Of a stretch of DNA of 64,000 nucleotides, positions 22,615-33,794 are shown piece after piece. The stretch covers positions 65,136,983 through 65,200,982 of the forward strand of contig OX377201.1 of assembly GCA_947396885.1 (NCBI GenBank). Direction: 5' to 3'. Made by a program: the position numbers and the translations under genes. The notes beneath the pieces are model-generated. The model worked only from the letters and a program-made list of their open reading frames with translations, was not told where the DNA came from and made no database searches. The stretch comes from Heligmosomoides polygyrus polygyrus. Taxonomy: Eukaryota > Nematoda > Chromadorea > Rhabditida > Heligmosomidae. Numbering within the stretch: position 1 is the stretch's first letter; the number at the start of each line of letters is the position of its first letter.

Positions 22615-23430
22615 TAAGAAGTTGGTAGATGGCTGACGCTCGTGCTGCTCCACGCTGGCGTGTCAGCTCGAGAGTTTCCGGAGACCTTCGCCTTCGCACA
22701 CTCGGTCCCCTTGCGCACTGTCGGGCAGATGATGCGCGAAGCGGTCGTATTCCTCGTCCATGTTGTACGGCATCTTTCCAAGGGCTGGTAACAGAAGCAG
22801 ACTGCCAGCTGATCGTCGTTCTGTGATCGCTCTTCTTGACTTCTGAAAAATTCTTGCATTCAAAGGCATTTTAAATAAGTATCTTTCACCCTGATTCGCT
22901 TTCTCTCATCCGTGTTGGGTTATTTCCTTTTCTGCTGCGCGGTTATCATTTCTAGCGGCTTTTCTATCATCTATACCACAAAGGCATCGACCTGTGCTAT
23001 GAACAACTACAACAATTCTGCACCCGCTCCCCCTCCCCTTCACACTCTGAGGCAGTTGACGCGAAGAGCGGTACCTTGTATGAAGGAGGCGGTCCGATCC
23101 CGTGTACATGAATTTAGACAATGGACGATCAGGCAATACTAGCGGTTGAAACGAGGAGCCTAATCTTGGTGAGAATCTGGTCACAGGATCCATCGCAGTT
23201 CGGCTTGTCATGGGTGCTCTTTGTCGACGTAATGAACTCGGACAGTTCTCTTGCCCGTTCCACTCCAAACCATTCGTTCCGATGTGAGTTCCTCCAGCGA
23301 ACTTCGGCAGCTCCACATGGAAGACTTCAACCCATCCGTCATCGTGGTCGGATGTTGGAGCGAACAGAATCAAAACTGCACGGAAGCTGCATGGGTTCAC
23401 GAGGAAACTACAACTAATTATCAACCACCC
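22615..23430 (-). mobile_element. RTE-like endonuclease/linker fragment
   Basis: On the minus strand the order is HIGTNGLEWNGQ near 23260, YTGSDRLLHTRYR near 23085 (altered SDH motif), then DEEYDRFAHHLPDSA near 22740 and further linker. The same peptides occur in the same order in the 9.4-11.8 kb element, so this is a decayed copy of that family. Frames shift repeatedly. Confidence 0.75.
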
Positions 23431-23565
23431 ATACTGATCCTTTCAGAGTGACCTAGAAGCTTCGGGATTCGGGAGACTAACTATTCCCCAATTTTTTCTA
23501 GTCGTTTTCTGCTATTGGGCTCAATCCGCTCCTTGAACGCCAATTTTTCAAAAACCCTCATTTTT
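23431..23565. other. Short anonymous spacer
   Basis: Nothing recognised. Confidence 0.4.
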
Positions 23566-25022
23566 CCTAAGGCCTATGTTATAGTTCGGCGACGCGTCGC
23601 CGACGCTTCGACCCGTCACCGACAGCCCGTCACCGACGTCGCCGACGCTGACGTCACCACCGACGTTGCCGACGTCGTCACAGATGTGTGGTCGACGTCG
23701 GCGAGGTCGTCAAAAGATTCTGTGGCGGCGTCAGGGACGTCGTTGACAGGAGAGCATCGGAGCGCATTTTTAGCATCGGAGCGCGTTTTCAATGTCACTG
23801 TCATGTTCTAAACATCAAAAAAGCACATCATAGGTTAATGTGGCCAAGCTGCAACAAGATTGTAAGCATTCAGACCATACACAATCAAACAAGTCTGAAA
23901 TGCAAGGTTTCAGTCGATGCTATTTACAAGTTACATAAATCTCGTTACCTGTGCTTTCATATGAGTCTCAAACGTCTTCAAAGGTTTCATTAGCAGCAAT
24001 GTTAGAACCATTCAAACAGTACTTGTATTTTTTTTAGGATACCCTGTATTTTTCGCAAGGCCTAGTGTGTTTTTAGGTTTTAAGCTTTAAACGAAGCACA
24101 AATCAATCGATACGGTCACTTTGTAAAGAGATTATAACAAGTATTCAAGCGAAACACTATCAATATATTGTAAAATGCAAAATAAAAGATGAGTGCATGG
24201 CGCAGTCTATCCCGATCATACGTCAAAAAATTCCTATCTTCCTAGGCTTTTATATGAGCCTTTAACTTTTCAGTACCATTTTTGTGAACAAAGTTATCAC
24301 CTTTCTAACAGTGTTTATATTTCTTGAGACACAATGTATTATTAGAATTAGGCAGTATAAAAAAAGACTCACGCCATCTATTAGGTAGAGATACGTATAT
24401 TTGTAGGCCTTTTTTCTGTTGAACCTCTGTTATCTGTCTCAATTTCGTTGTTTGTTGAAGAACACGCCATAGAAACTTTTTACATATTCTTCTGCAAGCC
24501 TTAAAGAAAACATTTCACTTTTTTGTTGGCATAGAACTGCCACATATTAAGGACCACAAGAATTCTGCGAAGCCCACATCTTACTAACCTTAAATGAGAG
24601 TTAGGTGTAAAAAGGCACCATTTGTGCCTGCAAGACGGGCGTTTTTGCACTTTCGATTTCGTAATTCGAGGTCCGCCGAGGATGTTGACAGTGCCGGGAA
24701 CGAAGAATCCACCCACAAACAAAATACTCCATTGGAGCGCATTTTCTCCCACCCTTGGATGAGATCGGCGTCCAACCCACGGACGACGTCGGCAACGCTC
24801 GTCTACGACCCGTCTGTGGCGACGTCACCGACGTCGACGACGCGTCTGTGGCGACCAGCGCTGCCGAAGTCGGCGGCGGAAGTATAACACCCCCTGCTGA
24901 GGTCTCGACGACGACGCCGGCGACACTGTGTTGGGCGGACTGCGACGCAGTGCGTAGCAGCCCGCCCAACACAGCGTAGGCGACGTTGGTGACGCATCGC
25001 CGAAGTATAACATAGGCCTAAG
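23566..25022. mobile_element. 1.46-kb inverted-repeat element rich in GACGTCG motifs
   Basis: The ends match in inverse: CTAAGGCCTATGTTATAGTT at the left and, read inward from the right, CTTAGGCCTATGTTATACTT, each followed by CGGCGAYGCGTC. Subterminal regions (23590-23740 and 24770-24900) are dense in GACGTCGGCGACG-like steps and can pair extensively. An internal hairpin GTGTTGGGCGG..CCGCCCAACAC lies at about 24929-24972. Frames within the repeats are artefacts of the GACGTC periodicity, and no transposase is visible. Confidence 0.75.
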
Positions 25023-25792
25023 ATAAAAAACATAGGTTGCCATGGCTGCTTAGTCTGTCCAGGCGCCAAGTCGTAGAGTACAGATTGAGTGGAGTTCTCT
25101 CCTTTTCTCTTGCGAGCAGACGGCTGAGCAGAATAATTTCCGATACATCGATTCTTCTTCCAGACTGCAGAAAATTAAAGTGGGTTTGCTTCCTACTTTA
25201 TCCTCTGAACGATGGCCCTCTCTGAGCAAGGCTTTTCCTTGTTGTAAAGTTGGTTATCTCTACGTTTTCCCTAAACCCTAGTGACAAGTCACGTAGTAAA
25301 ATCGTATGCACAAATGAAGTCGAGAACCGTCGATGCACTGAAACGGCCGAAACTTTTGTTCAAGGTAACAGAACTTTTTGCGCTCGCTCTCACTGTTGCT
25401 AGGAATGCCGCGCAATACAACTAATTATGCCTGAGTAGGGCTTCTCGAGAAAAAGCGACCAGAAACCCAGATAGGGCCTCCTACTCTTCCTGCTTACTTC
25501 TTAATCGAACTCTGATTCTAAGAGAAATAAACAAAAGAGAGAAATGATTTAATAGATCAGTGGTCCAGCCGCACGTGCACCTCAAAAATCAATCGAATGC
25601 CCTTCAGTTATTGTCTTCTCAAATGCAATAGCTTGCTGGACTCTTCCAAGAAATCCTCAGAACCAATATTCCTGGAATTTGTCCTCCATATTCCTCACTC
25701 TAGGACTCTAGGAGACCTCACATTTTTCCATTGGAATAAGTCAATCTATTGCCATTGCTTCCACAGTTATTAATGGGGTTTTGTGGGAGAAT
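25023..25792. other. Intergenic, no gene recognised
   Basis: AT-rich anonymous sequence without supported features. Confidence 0.5.
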
Positions 25793-26300
25793 ATTACGTA
25801 CCCCAAGTCGCCTTACCAGGAGACTAACTCAACGGTATGTCGGAACGGCCCAGGTGTTGGCCCATGGGCAGAGTCGTCTCTCTCTCTCTGGAAACAACAA
25901 ACTGCAAGTATCTCGACCACAATACAACTCTGCGCAGAGTTAGGGACGACGGAAGTTGGGCCGTTGCCGGCTTTAGCCCTCTTCCTGCACGCGGACGGCG
26001 GGCTCAAGTTGGCTGGAAACAGCGACGACGGTTGAGCAGTGGTGGCGCAGTGGATAGAGGAGCGGTGTGGTGAGACATTTCCATGAGTCCAGCCTCTTCG
26101 CGCAGGTAGAGGGCTGAAGCAGCCAGCGGTCGAACTTCCGTCGTCCCTAACTCTGCGCAGAGTTGCATTGGCGTCGAGATACTTGCATTATGTTATTTCC
26201 CAGAGAGAGGCCATTCTGCCCATATGCAACACGTTCCGGCCTACCGTTGAGATAGTCGTCTCCTGGTTAGGATTCGAATCTAAACAATGGCACGTAGGTA
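25793..26300. mobile_element. 508-bp foldback element with A-box-like centre
   Basis: The left arm (about 25806-25990) and right arm (about 26100-26285) are reverse complements over about 180 bp with scattered mismatches. Both share CCAGGAGAC, CTCTCTCTGG, GCAAGTATCTCGAC and the self-palindrome AACTCTGCGCAGAGTT. The non-paired centre includes TGGTGGCGCAGTGGATAGAG near 26040-26060, which resembles a tRNA A box. GGATTCGAATCT near 26270 resembles a B box but lies too far away for one tRNA unit. Confidence 0.75.
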
Positions 26301-27635
26301 GGCGTCCTCCTTTCTCGAGTGCGAGGTAAAGGGTCTAACCAGGTGGTTAATCTAAGTAATTTTGCACGCGTTGCTTGAGATCCGTCTTTCAGCCTCGAAG
26401 ATTCCGTTGTATATGTGCGTTAGACTTGTAAGTAGAGCAGCTCTGTTTGTTCTCCACCATTAAGCAACGTTTTCGCCGCATGAAGTGCTTCCCGTGACAC
26501 ACACGTCAGCGCGTTCGCTGACCTTCCTCTAATAAGCCTCGTCTCTCGCTACCCGTGCTCATCCACCGATGCAATCCTTTCGTAAACGAGCCCTCACCTC
26601 GAGCGCTCCCCACTACCCATCACTCCAACTGCTTCAGTGTTAGTTCTACGGGAATATCTTCTCACATTATCCGGTGCACCTGGCGAGACAGCGAAGAGAA
26701 CTGAGGCAGAGGCGGCGCATATATTTGAAGCGGCACGGCCACTACGGTATCACGTACGTCTGCATTTCCAATGTCTTTTGAGAGATTTGAGGCCGGCGAG
26801 ATCGTATTGTTTTGGTTCTGCAATCTGAGCTGCGTTTTCTATTCATTGAGTCTTTCACTCCCCTGTAAGCAATGACAAATGCAAGCATTTCGAAGCGCGA
26901 TTCACTCGCGTCAAGGAATAAACAGACGCGAAGCACTGCTAGGCTTTTCGGCTTCTTTGACCGCTTGCTGAGCATAGTTCATTACTGGTCCTTTCTTGAT
27001 TGAGTCCTCATAAGCCAGTCCTGTATTGCTACGAAGATAGCCGTCTCTTAAGTGAGCTCCTAATTCATGAGCCACGGCTGATTCTGGAACTGGCTGGTCC
27101 TGGCAGAGTTGTTTATTTTCAAAACGAATAAACACGTTCTTCTTCAACCTTAAACAGAGGAAAACTATCCACTTCAAAAAGCCTAAAAACTCAACCACAG
27201 CTGTGGTCGGCAGTGCTTTTCGTGCCTAACCCAATAATGCTTGTATTTAATTGATACACCAGTCAAGGCTAGAAGAATTATAGACAGTGTTGTCACTGAG
27301 CCCAAAGAATTTCCATGCTTTCCGCAAGGAGTGGCGAAGTGTCCTTAATAATTGTAATATTTCCTCTTATTTCCTACAGCGAAAGAAGCGCTTCATCTAC
27401 CGAATTCTTATTGCTATGATATATGCCAGCATCCTAATCTATAATCTTGCAACCTTCTACGCATAGAATAAATATAGCTTGGGCTGGGCAGCGACAACAA
27501 TGTGCAGTACACGAATGCGCAGTACACGGCAAGCACTGCCCACCCCGAGATGAAGCAGAACAGGATGAAAATAGACCTCCATACCTTAGTTGCTTCTCAC
27601 CTTTCCCTCCTCTTTTAGCCGTGATCTGCTCGCTC
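26301..27635. other. Intergenic; unexplained minus-strand open frame
   Basis: A 95-codon minus-strand frame (26911-27198) has protein-like composition but no known motif. Nothing else is supported. Confidence 0.3.
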
Positions 27636-27639
27636 AACT

Positions 27640-27915
27640 TCCTCGTTTGTATACCATTTTCATGTCTAATTGGGCACTTTTCTAAACCAGCTTGACGCTT
27701 CTGAAATCAAAGCCGTCTTTCCAATCAAAATAAATTTCTTACAAATTTAGCTAGATACTCTTTGCAACGATTGGAACAATGTCTCAAGAGAAGAAAATTT
27801 TGCATAGCTCTCTTTGAAATGTTTTTGGTCACCTGCCCATGCGTACAATTTGACGCAGAAAGTGTCCAACTTGATGTGAAAACTGTTTATTAATACTAGC
27901 TTTCTGACGCCCTGC
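27640..27915. repeat. Second inverted pair of the AT-rich repeat
   Basis: The plus strand 27650-27745 reads TATACCATTTTCATGTCTAA..TTCTAAACCAGC..GAAATCAAA. The minus strand of 27770-27900 begins with ACAGTTTTCACATCAAGTTGG and continues similarly. It is the same family as 19256-20165. Confidence 0.6.
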
Positions 27916-27956
27916 CTCGCACTTTCAGGCTTCACAGATTCCTAGAGATTTCACAT

Positions 27957-28487
27957 TTGGTTGTGCCCCATAACATCACCTGGTTCTTAGCACCGCAGCG
28001 CTACCGCAACTCCATGTTCTCGATCGTCTTCAGAACCATCACCATTTTTGCCTTCCCGCTTCTTCGATCAGCACGCATTGGTGGATCACGCTTGTTCAAC
28101 AACACCGTTCCGTTGGGAATTCACAGCGTTCCCTGCTGCTGGCCACCTCCAATGTCTTCAGCTTATTCAGCTCTTCCAAGCAATTCAGTCGCGCCCTTCC
28201 TTCGTAACTCGCCAATCCAATGCTGCATAGTGCATAGAAATGAATTCCTGCCAGATTCCTTCCTCGCTCAGGCGGCGGGCTGGGTACTTTCCTTGAGGGC
28301 GCTTGATTGTACTCCTTGTATTTGCGATCACAATTTGGGAAGCTTGACATGGTTGGCCCTTAGAATTAACTCTCAAACTGAACCGAAACAGTATCAGCGG
28401 AGCAGTACCAACCCTTGCAAACCCTCCCTATACCAACCGGTCGGAAAGCTAACAAATTGCGTCTTTATCTTATCCATTAGTTACTGA
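27957..28487 (+). other. 176-codon open frame, doubtful
   Basis: This is a long uninterrupted plus-strand frame, but the antisense frames 28096-28376 are also open and equally protein-like. I recognise no domain or targeting signal. It may be chance or a fragment of an unrecognised mobile element. Confidence 0.15.
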
Positions 28488-29384
28488 CGAACTCAACTAT
28501 ATGGTGTTACATACGATACGGTAAATATTACAGATATAGAATGCAAGAATGCGTCATTCTAATGTCATTCATTCGAGAGATGCTCACCGATTGAGCCCCC
28601 ACACTTCCAGGGGTTTCTCACCGGAACAGGGGTGAGACTAGCATCGACTAATGTTTCCTTTTCCTTTTTCCATTCCTTTTTCTTCAGGAAGCTTCGTGCC
28701 GCATTCTGGACTATAGGTTATCGTTGATTTCAACTTCCCAATTCTTGTTTTCTTCACTCCCGTCTTAAATATGGTGCAAAGTCAGGACACAAAAAGCAGC
28801 CAGAGTCTCTCCCTATTTCCCTGCATAATTATGCGCTTAGTTAGCCATTTCTCTAAGGTGTTTTCCACGTCCAGCGTGGGTACTACATATTTCCGACCAT
28901 CTTGCCCTACATCTATTAAATTTGCAGCAATGTCATTATCCTTTGGGCTCTACGCACATATAAGATTGTGGCAATCTTAGAAAACATTACTTAAAATGTC
29001 TTCAATGTTCACATTCAAATAGAGATCCTTCCTCAAGGATTTGCACGCATGGAACATCTTGTTACGTCAGCTATTCGATCACCAGATGGACAGGAAGACG
29101 AGAATTACCTTTGCCCTTTCTAATTGGTGGCGCTGGAAATCCTGCCACAAAATCAACATGAAGCAGCTTCCGATGTGGACGGTCCAGTGTACCGTCTGTC
29201 TTCGTTTCGTTTGTTTTCTAAGCGCTTCCCACTTTTCGCTAAAGATTGGGCCATGTGAAGCATCCGCGACGTGCTCAAAGCTTTGAAATTAAATTCTACG
29301 GAGACCTCAGGTGCTTGTAAAAGATAGAGGATAAATGAGATTAAAGAGATTAGATTGGAGATTAAAAGATGGCGTCAGTCAAAA
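28488..29384. other. Intergenic, no gene recognised
   Basis: No feature can be supported. Confidence 0.5.
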
Positions 29385-29475
29385 TTTTCCAGGATGCACC
29401 GTGCATTCTACTTCTACGGGAAGTCGAGGAGATAGTTTGAGTGCGTATTTGGCCTTTACAGTGAGTTGAGGAGGA
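29385..29475 (+). repeat. Dispersed repeat, copy X1
   Basis: TTTTCCAGGATGCACCGTGC, then ATTCTACTTCTACGGGA and GAGTGCGTATTTGGC, match the minus strand of 32325-32408 with about 80% identity by eye. The family is unknown. Confidence 0.6.
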
Positions 29476-30594
29476 CATCCAATGGATATTAAGTGCATAT
29501 ACTGTCCAAACCAGTTTGATACCAGCTCACCGGTCCCCAGAGGTATGAATCTCTTCGTTGGCCTGAGACGGAAATCTGGACCACAAACATGGAGTCGAGT
29601 GCGCGCAACGCCGGCGCCTCCTCCGTTTCCGACCACGCGCCTCCTCAGAAGGGGCCCCATTGTATAATCGTGGACAGCGATCTTTAACACAATTAAAATG
29701 TTACATCGTCGTTGTGGTAAGTTCACAAGAAAGCTCACTGTGACACTCGCATGTTTACTTTCCTGATATCGCACCTTGCTTTCACTGACTGGTGCCTACC
29801 TTTGAAAACAAATGATCGTGTAAAATCGAAGGAGTATTCAGAGAGTCCGCACGATTTCCTAACAAGAAAATCTTCATGAAGGTCGGACAAGCAGGTAAAT
29901 GCCTTACATCAGATTGTTCACTGCAATACGCTGTATGAACAGCCTGATAGCAATAACAGAAATGTGCTCAGCAGCAGTCATTAGCATGACTGCATTTTCC
30001 ACTCATTTGCTCACCTTTCCCATGAACTATGCAGGTGCAAAATAAGATTCTCGATTTTCTATGAACACTATTACAGCTCCCCTCATCATGGCGTAGAGGA
30101 AATCTGTGAGAGAGAGTGAGATTGGAAACCCCAACTTCAGCGAGGTTCTTAATCTCATGCTGAGAAAGAATTCAAGAATTCTTCGAAATTCTCTCGACAC
30201 CTATGTTCACATGAGGCCTACTTGCTACAACAGCTCAACATCGTCTTCAGCGCCCGCTGCCTGCTTCGTGCTTCGTATATACGATAGGAGGATCTCCACA
30301 AGCGCCGAACTGCACACTCTTCTAGACGCTGCTCGACATAAAAAAAGCTCAGTGGGCTCGCCATGCAGTAAGCAAGGCTAGGAACAGCAATCTGCGAATT
30401 GCCAGTGAGCGGCACTCGTCATTCGTGGGCAGGAGGTTTCATACCGCAATGCTTGCTAGAGGCCGTGCACGCGTCGGTCGTTAAGCTCGTCGACTTCTGC
30501 GAAATTCTGTCATCACGTCTAGCCATCCTTCGTCCTCAGCCATCATTGGAAAGCCGACCAGTATCTCCAACTGTATTCCCCAACTTCAGTCGCT
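29476..30594. other. Intergenic, no gene recognised
   Basis: No feature can be supported. Confidence 0.5.
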
Positions 30595-30960
30595 GATGAC
30601 GTTGAATTCCATGCCTTTCATGAGGAGGTGGAGGAAGGTAACCGCAACAATGAGTACTTCTCCAAGTTTGTCGTAGGAAACTTCAATCCGAAATCGGGCT
30701 GGTATTCGAGCAGAAGTTCAGGATCCGGAAGACTTGGATCTGGAAAACGGAACGAAAATAGCAACCGTCCCACTGGGCTTCATCCCCCGCGCACTTTCTC
30801 AGTAGAAACCTTTTGCACTTAACAACGTCGTCTGGAGGCGTAGAAGTCACTCAACGGAGTACCGGCGTCTTACATGGATCGGATCACTGCTTCCTTGGAG
30901 CGAACGTGCGTTCCATCCGTAAACTCGAGAATGAAATCAATCAAAGTGAGCAGAGATATC
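30595..30960 (+). mobile_element. RTE-like endonuclease fragment
   Basis: The plus strand reads DDVEFHAFHEEVEEGNRNN, then YFSKFVVGNFNPKSGW and LGSGKRNENSN. This is the GDFNA-type endonuclease block with D changed to N in the catalytic aspartate position. A stop follows at about 30820, and MDRITASLE near 30871 marks the continuing, shifted frame. It is an inactive fragment. Confidence 0.7.
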
Positions 30961-32324
30961 TTTTACGGTGGCATTATCTTTTAGACATTGCACACGGATA
31001 CAAACGGCCAGCAACAGCCGAGACAAGCGCCAAGCGGAGTGGATTGAGAACTGTTCCTCATCACAAGAAGGACAACAGAGAAGATGTTTCATTTCAGCTG
31101 GAAACGAATAAAGCCTCGCCTCAACATCATCAAATTCTAATGGCAACAGAATCCTTGATGATGACTGCGAGACAAAGAAGCGAATGGAAATATGCATTCC
31201 CCACGACCAGTGAAAGCGTGCCATACAAATCCAAGCAGGATTAATTCCGTTAGGCAAGAGGGCTGGGTTGCTTGCCGTGCAAACAGCTTCCCAGCGAGAC
31301 GTGTGAACAACCTGTACCAATGTTTGGCAGCATAACTGGTGCCGCTTCCAGTGTCCCTTCTGAAGTCATTCAGATGAGGGGCGAGTTGTTCGGTTGGCTC
31401 TGCGTGCAATATGAAAAAGTCTTCGACGTTCATAAACAAATCTGCTGGGCTCTCCTAAGCAAACTCTCTCTCTGAACGGCTCCGCTCTGAGATATTGCAG
31501 AGGCAGCTGTTCCTTTCGATTGTTTTTCCTGCTACCTGTACCGCGTGACCGTTGCATTTTTGAACTTCAACCCGAGCCGCTCTAAAACCCTTGCAGTGCT
31601 TAGGAACAAGAGAAATGTCACGAAGTAGAGCACCCTCCTCCGACAGCTAGTGAGCAATAATATATTCGGTCTTGATTTGCTGAGTACAACTCTGGAGAAG
31701 CTTAACAAGTCTTCGAAATTTTACACTTCGAATGCAACGCGAATTGCCTTTAATATAACAGAACTATTATTACTGAATATAGGACTTGGATGTACGTCGG
31801 AAAAATTGTCTTTGGATAAATTTGCTGAATCTCTCCGTATTCGACGTAAACTTCAAGCTATGAAGTTTTGGCGCCTTCAGAAAGCAATGAACTCTGCATT
31901 AATGACCGTCCAATATTTATTCTTCCGAATCTTCTTCCTAGTGTGGATTGCACAGGACACAGTTCTTCCTAGTGATGAAGGCATTTAACCAGTGCCTGAA
32001 GTCTACGGCGAATATGGCGATCTTCATAGCTTCTACTCCAGAAACTTTTCCATCTCACTCAAAAGAAATGTAAGCGTTATGAAGAGATTGTTTAGTTTCG
32101 GAACATATGAAAAGGTAGAGCGTTTTACGAAGTCTATCCTGGGTTACGTTTAAAGACGTGAGTGCGATTACCTCTCTTTTTTCCTTTTTCTAGGTTTAAT
32201 AGATTTGTTGGGCGCACGGAGCACAATCGGAGAAGGTGCCGGCTGTCGCGGCCTGCACACAAGAGGTAATCGCATTCACGGGTCGCCAGCCGACTTCTTC
32301 ATCGGCTGGTGGCCACAAGCCACT
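30961..32324. other. Intergenic; AT-rich open frame at 31650-31988
   Basis: The 112-codon plus-strand frame starting at 31650 has no recognisable domain apart from a hydrophobic segment (ALMTVQYLFFRIFFLVWIA). It is not called as a gene. Confidence 0.3.
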
Positions 32325-32408
32325 TTATGAGCCAAATACGCATTCAAATTGCCTTCACGACATCCCGTGGAAGTAGAATGCGTGGCGCATCCTAGAAATG
32401 ATTAACGC
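32325..32408 (-). repeat. Dispersed repeat, copy X2 (inverted relative to X1)
   Basis: The minus strand reads CTAGGATGCGCCACGCATTC, TACTTCCACGGGATG and GAATGCGTATTTGGCTCAT, paralleling 29385-29475. Confidence 0.6.
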
Positions 32409-32548
32409 CGTCCCTTATCTTTTTTCCCTTATAGGTTTGCAGTCGCTGGACGAATGTCAATTACTATTTTCGAATAAGGAAAGAACAGAGAAGCAACTAA
32501 AGTACAGGGGAACAAACGTCACGTCGAAAACGTCGAAAACGTAGAACG
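32409..32548. other. Spacer before the gypsy element
   Basis: Nothing recognised. I could not find a long terminal repeat here that matches 39620-40260. Confidence 0.4.
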
Positions 32549-32806
32549 TCAAACAACGATTTCACGGTTGCCGAAACTATAACTGGAAGTGTCCAATTGG
32601 TTCTTCGTATCGACGAAGAGTGAATGCCTCATCGTCCGAAACCCCACAAATTGGCCTGTTCCTGTTCGTTTTGCCAACGTTTCGTCCAACATATGTAGTT
32701 CATATTTCCGACACGGCTTTCCAGTTGTTGATCGTTTTTCAACTATCTTATGCCACACGCCTACTACTCGTCCTCCTTTCACGTAATGCTCGTCGCACGT
32801 CTTCAC
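32549..32806 (-). pseudogene. Possible 3' extension of the gypsy coding region
   Basis: An 85-codon minus-strand frame with KRTGTGQFVGFRT lies downstream of the integrase. The orientation suits the gypsy element, but I recognise no domain. Assignment to the element is inference. Confidence 0.3.
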
Positions 32807-33027
32807 GATAGCAAAAATGTCGTCCTACTTAAGTCCTAGATCAACCGGCCACAACAGCACCCATATCATGTTTGCTTTGCACTCCATCAGGACTTCGCGT
32901 AACTGCTTAAATGAAGTCGCAACTCGTATGCATATTCCAAGTTGGGACCGTCTTTCTCCAGCAATGTAGCGCTTGCTGGAGCTGCGAATGCTTTTGGACT
33001 CTCGTTGATGGTTTCCCCTTCTGCTCT

Positions 33028-33519
33028 TCAGCCAGCTCTTTCTTCAGCGTCGTATGTCAGCTCGAAACTGAAGGCGTCTATTTTCTCGTGCTTCCTGTTT
33101 CCTTCCGTCATGCATACAAATTCTATCCAGTCCAGGTATTTGTCGTGCGCAAGCCTGAGCACCTTCTGCAGCGCCTCCTCGTCCAGGCACATTGCTCCGT
33201 CTTTCGAAAATTTTATTTTTGATCTCATGTCGATGTCAGTGCTGGTGAAGATGCTTGCAGCTCGCCAGGCGTTCCACAGCGACCCAATGGACTTCTTCGA
33301 GAAGGCTCCAGGGAACTGTATCCCTTTCAGTTCTCCCATCGTGGTATCATCGAAGCAACGATCATTGCATACGTACTCGAAATGTCCCTTCAACCGAATC
33401 CCAGTGCCTCTGAAACCCGACCAAATTATTCTTTTCACCTTAGCACCTAGCTTTCTGCCTCTTTTTCCTCTGTTGGTCACAGTGTCAATACGGCCATCTG
33501 GAATGTAGTATGGCACCAC
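33028..33519 (-). pseudogene. Gypsy integrase C-terminal end and downstream extension
   Basis: The frame continues the integrase C-terminal region across the RTE-tail insertion: VVPYYIPDGRID on this side joins VVNFGMLTV on the other once the insert is ignored. A basic RGKRGRKLG stretch follows, then about 120 residues (FEYVCNDRCFDDTTMGELKG onward) that I do not recognise. They may be an element-specific C-terminal domain. No membrane or envelope-like features are visible. Confidence 0.5.
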
Positions 33520-33523
33520 TGTT

Positions 33524-33774
33524 CTTCTTCTTCAGCGTTTGTCCTGCTTGAAGGGGGTCCGCTCTCCTGGTATGGTGAAGCCACTTCGCACGATCAAATG
33601 CTTGATCGGGGTGGATACCAGCTTCGTTTAAGTCCATGTGCAACGTATCAAGCCAGCGTTGCTTAGGCCATACTTTAGGCCACTTTCCGGGCACATCTAT
33701 GTTGAGGCCAATCTTCCGAACGGTGTCATCATACGCACGAAGAACATGGCCATACCATCGGTGGCGGGCTTCAC
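33524..33774 (-). mobile_element. RTE 3'-end insertion with 19-bp target duplication
   Basis: GTAGTATGGCACCACTGTT at 33505-33523 is repeated at 33775-33793 with one difference. The insert between reads, on the minus strand, as the extreme C-terminus of an RTE ORF (PKQRWLDTLHMDLNEAGIHP, then FDRAKWLHHTRRADP). It is the same domain as the end of the 59857-62406 element. It ends in a GAAGAAG tail. It is a severely 5'-truncated insertion, and it postdates the gypsy element. Confidence 0.9.
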
Positions 33775-33794
33775 GTAGTACGGCACCACTGTTA

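Noticed and set aside
23515..24979. Open frames rich in Asp/Val/Ala/Thr in the foldback element
   Set aside because: They follow the GACGTCG repeat periodicity rather than a protein family.
27957..28487. 176-codon plus-strand frame as a gene
   Set aside because: Antisense frames are equally open and no domain or splice context supports it.
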